This document shows positions 62,742 through 64,000 of a DNA stretch of 64,000 bases, piece after piece. The first letter of the stretch is position 1. Every line of letters begins with the position of its first letter. The DNA lies in assembly GCA_027886175.1 (NCBI GenBank), contig JAJNNQ010000024.1, positions 7,610,001-7,674,000 of the forward strand. Direction: 5' to 3'. The notes beneath the pieces were generated by a model. It was not told the origin of the DNA. It saw only the letters and a list, made by a program, of their open reading frames with translations, and searched no databases. This stretch comes from Phylloscopus collybita (Eukaryota > Chordata > Aves > Passeriformes > Phylloscopidae). The translations under genes and the position numbers were made by a program.

Positions 62742-64000
62742 AAGATACAAGCTGTCCAACCATCTTACAGAGTTTTTGTCCATTATTAATGAAATATTAT
62801 TCTTATTATTGATATCTCTTTACTGTGGAAACTTTGGCATTCCAAGTTTCCTTCAACTAAGAATGAAACTTCAAAAGGTGATGTTTTAACTTCTGCTTCT
62901 TCTGTGGTTAGTAAGAAGCTAAAAGCTATGTGATTTAAGTGATAAAGTAATGATGAGTTTAAAGGAGGGAAGAAGACCATTGATGACTTCTAGGTCATCT
63001 GCTTTCTGTTTACTTATTGCAAGTGGCAAAAATGTTAACAAAAGTATTTCAAAAGTATTTTATTCCAAGCTTATATCATTTTAAGAAAAAAAAATATATC
63101 TAGAACAATTAAAACCTGACTTTTAAAGAAGCTTTAGTTTTTATCAGACTCTCGTGTGTGTGTCATGTCCCCCCACAATTTATGAGTTGGTTTTTTTTTT
63201 GGGGGGGGGGAAAGGTGGTTGATTTCTTTTATTTTGGTATAGATGAGAAGTTATTTTGGTTGAGAACAAGAATTTGAAGAGTAACACAAATTCAGAAATG
63301 TCTTCCACTGATCTGAAAACTGGTCACCCTTCTAAAGAGTTATTTCTTCTATTTGGTGTTATTTAGGCACACAAAAGCTAAAAAGACACCCGATTGGAGT
63401 TGTGTGGCAACGACGTTGATATCAGAGTCTCTGTTTGGGTCTTGGAGTCACTTGGGACTTCTGTTTGGCTGCTTTTTTGCACTTATTTTTTGCTCTCTAC
63501 ACCAGACATTCATTATTTAAAGTTTTGTGTTAATTCCTGCAGTCTACCAGCACTGGGATTCCAGGGTCTCTTATCTGGTTGCTCCACTTGTTCTACTGTT
63601 AGATTCTCAGGGCATGGGTGATTTGGACTGGTGATAAACAGGTTATTTTTCTTGGTGATAAATCCTTAGTCAGTAACTTGTCTTCCTCTATGTAACTTTG
63701 ATAACAAGCAATCTGCCTTTCTCCTGATTTTATTTTCCTTAAGGCAACCTGTTTTGACATATATGTAGATAAGGCAGGAAGGAAAGTTGGTAAAGGAAGA
63801 GGCCGAGGCAGAGAAAGATTCTATTGAAATTGTCTTTTATAAATGGATTACTGGAACACTTTGAGAATTGATTTCCTTGGAATGGAAAAAGGATCAGGAA
63901 TAAAACTTCAAAGTTCTCAGAAGAACACAGGTGGGCCCTAGAAAACACGGGGAATTAAATGCTACTAAAAGAAGTCTAGGAAAACAACCTTCTCAGTTCC
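62742..64000. other. unique non-coding DNA with a T10G10 run
   Basis: Ten T (63191-63200) are followed directly by ten G (63201-63210). No exon or mobile element recognised in the remainder. Confidence 0.6.

Overview
This window looks like non-coding nuclear DNA from a bird, most likely a passerine. The sequence is AT-rich, full of homopolymers and microsatellites, and has no gene-dense structure. Three things point to the lineage. At about 4955-5092 there is an antisense SINE whose head resembles tRNA-Ile and whose tail resembles CR1, the architecture of the passerine family TguSINE1. At about 44479-45762 there are two solo LTRs of avian endogenous-retrovirus type, one inside the other. At about 12964-13128 there is a decayed MIR-like SINE, as expected in an old amniote genome. 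These names come from recall of the families; no database search was possible.

I found no protein-coding exon, RNA gene, CpG island or CRISPR array that I can defend. Every long open frame is explained by low-complexity sequence, by a repeat, or by chance in stop-poor T-rich DNA. The window is therefore either intergenic (gene desert) or inside a very large intron. The sequence alone does not say which.

Layout. 1-12.9 kb: AT-rich unique DNA with a 193-bp tract made only of A and C, the SINE, and an AAT/GAT microsatellite. 12.9-17.6 kb: the MIR-like SINE, a 42-bp poly(T) and two more A/C tracts. 17.6-31.2 kb: mostly unique DNA with short perfect hairpins and, at 26.3 kb, three close TAATCC homeodomain-type motifs. 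31.2-32.1 kb: a TATC repeat, a 350-bp A/C-rich tract with an internal repeated motif, and a perfect 16-bp hairpin. 36.3-38.6 kb: two copies of an unrecognised 82-bp repeat, a 53-bp poly(T), a 33-bp poly(A) and a G/T tract. 44.5-45.8 kb: the nested LTRs. 45.8-64 kb: unique DNA with four more A/C tracts, a near-perfect 27-bp palindrome and a T10G10 run.

There are no genes here to work together. The best-supported story is mobile-element history: an older LTR, a later ERVL-like LTR landing in it with a 5-bp target duplication (CCTGC), and loss of both internal regions. The most unusual unexplained feature is the recurring family of long tracts built almost only from A and C on one strand.
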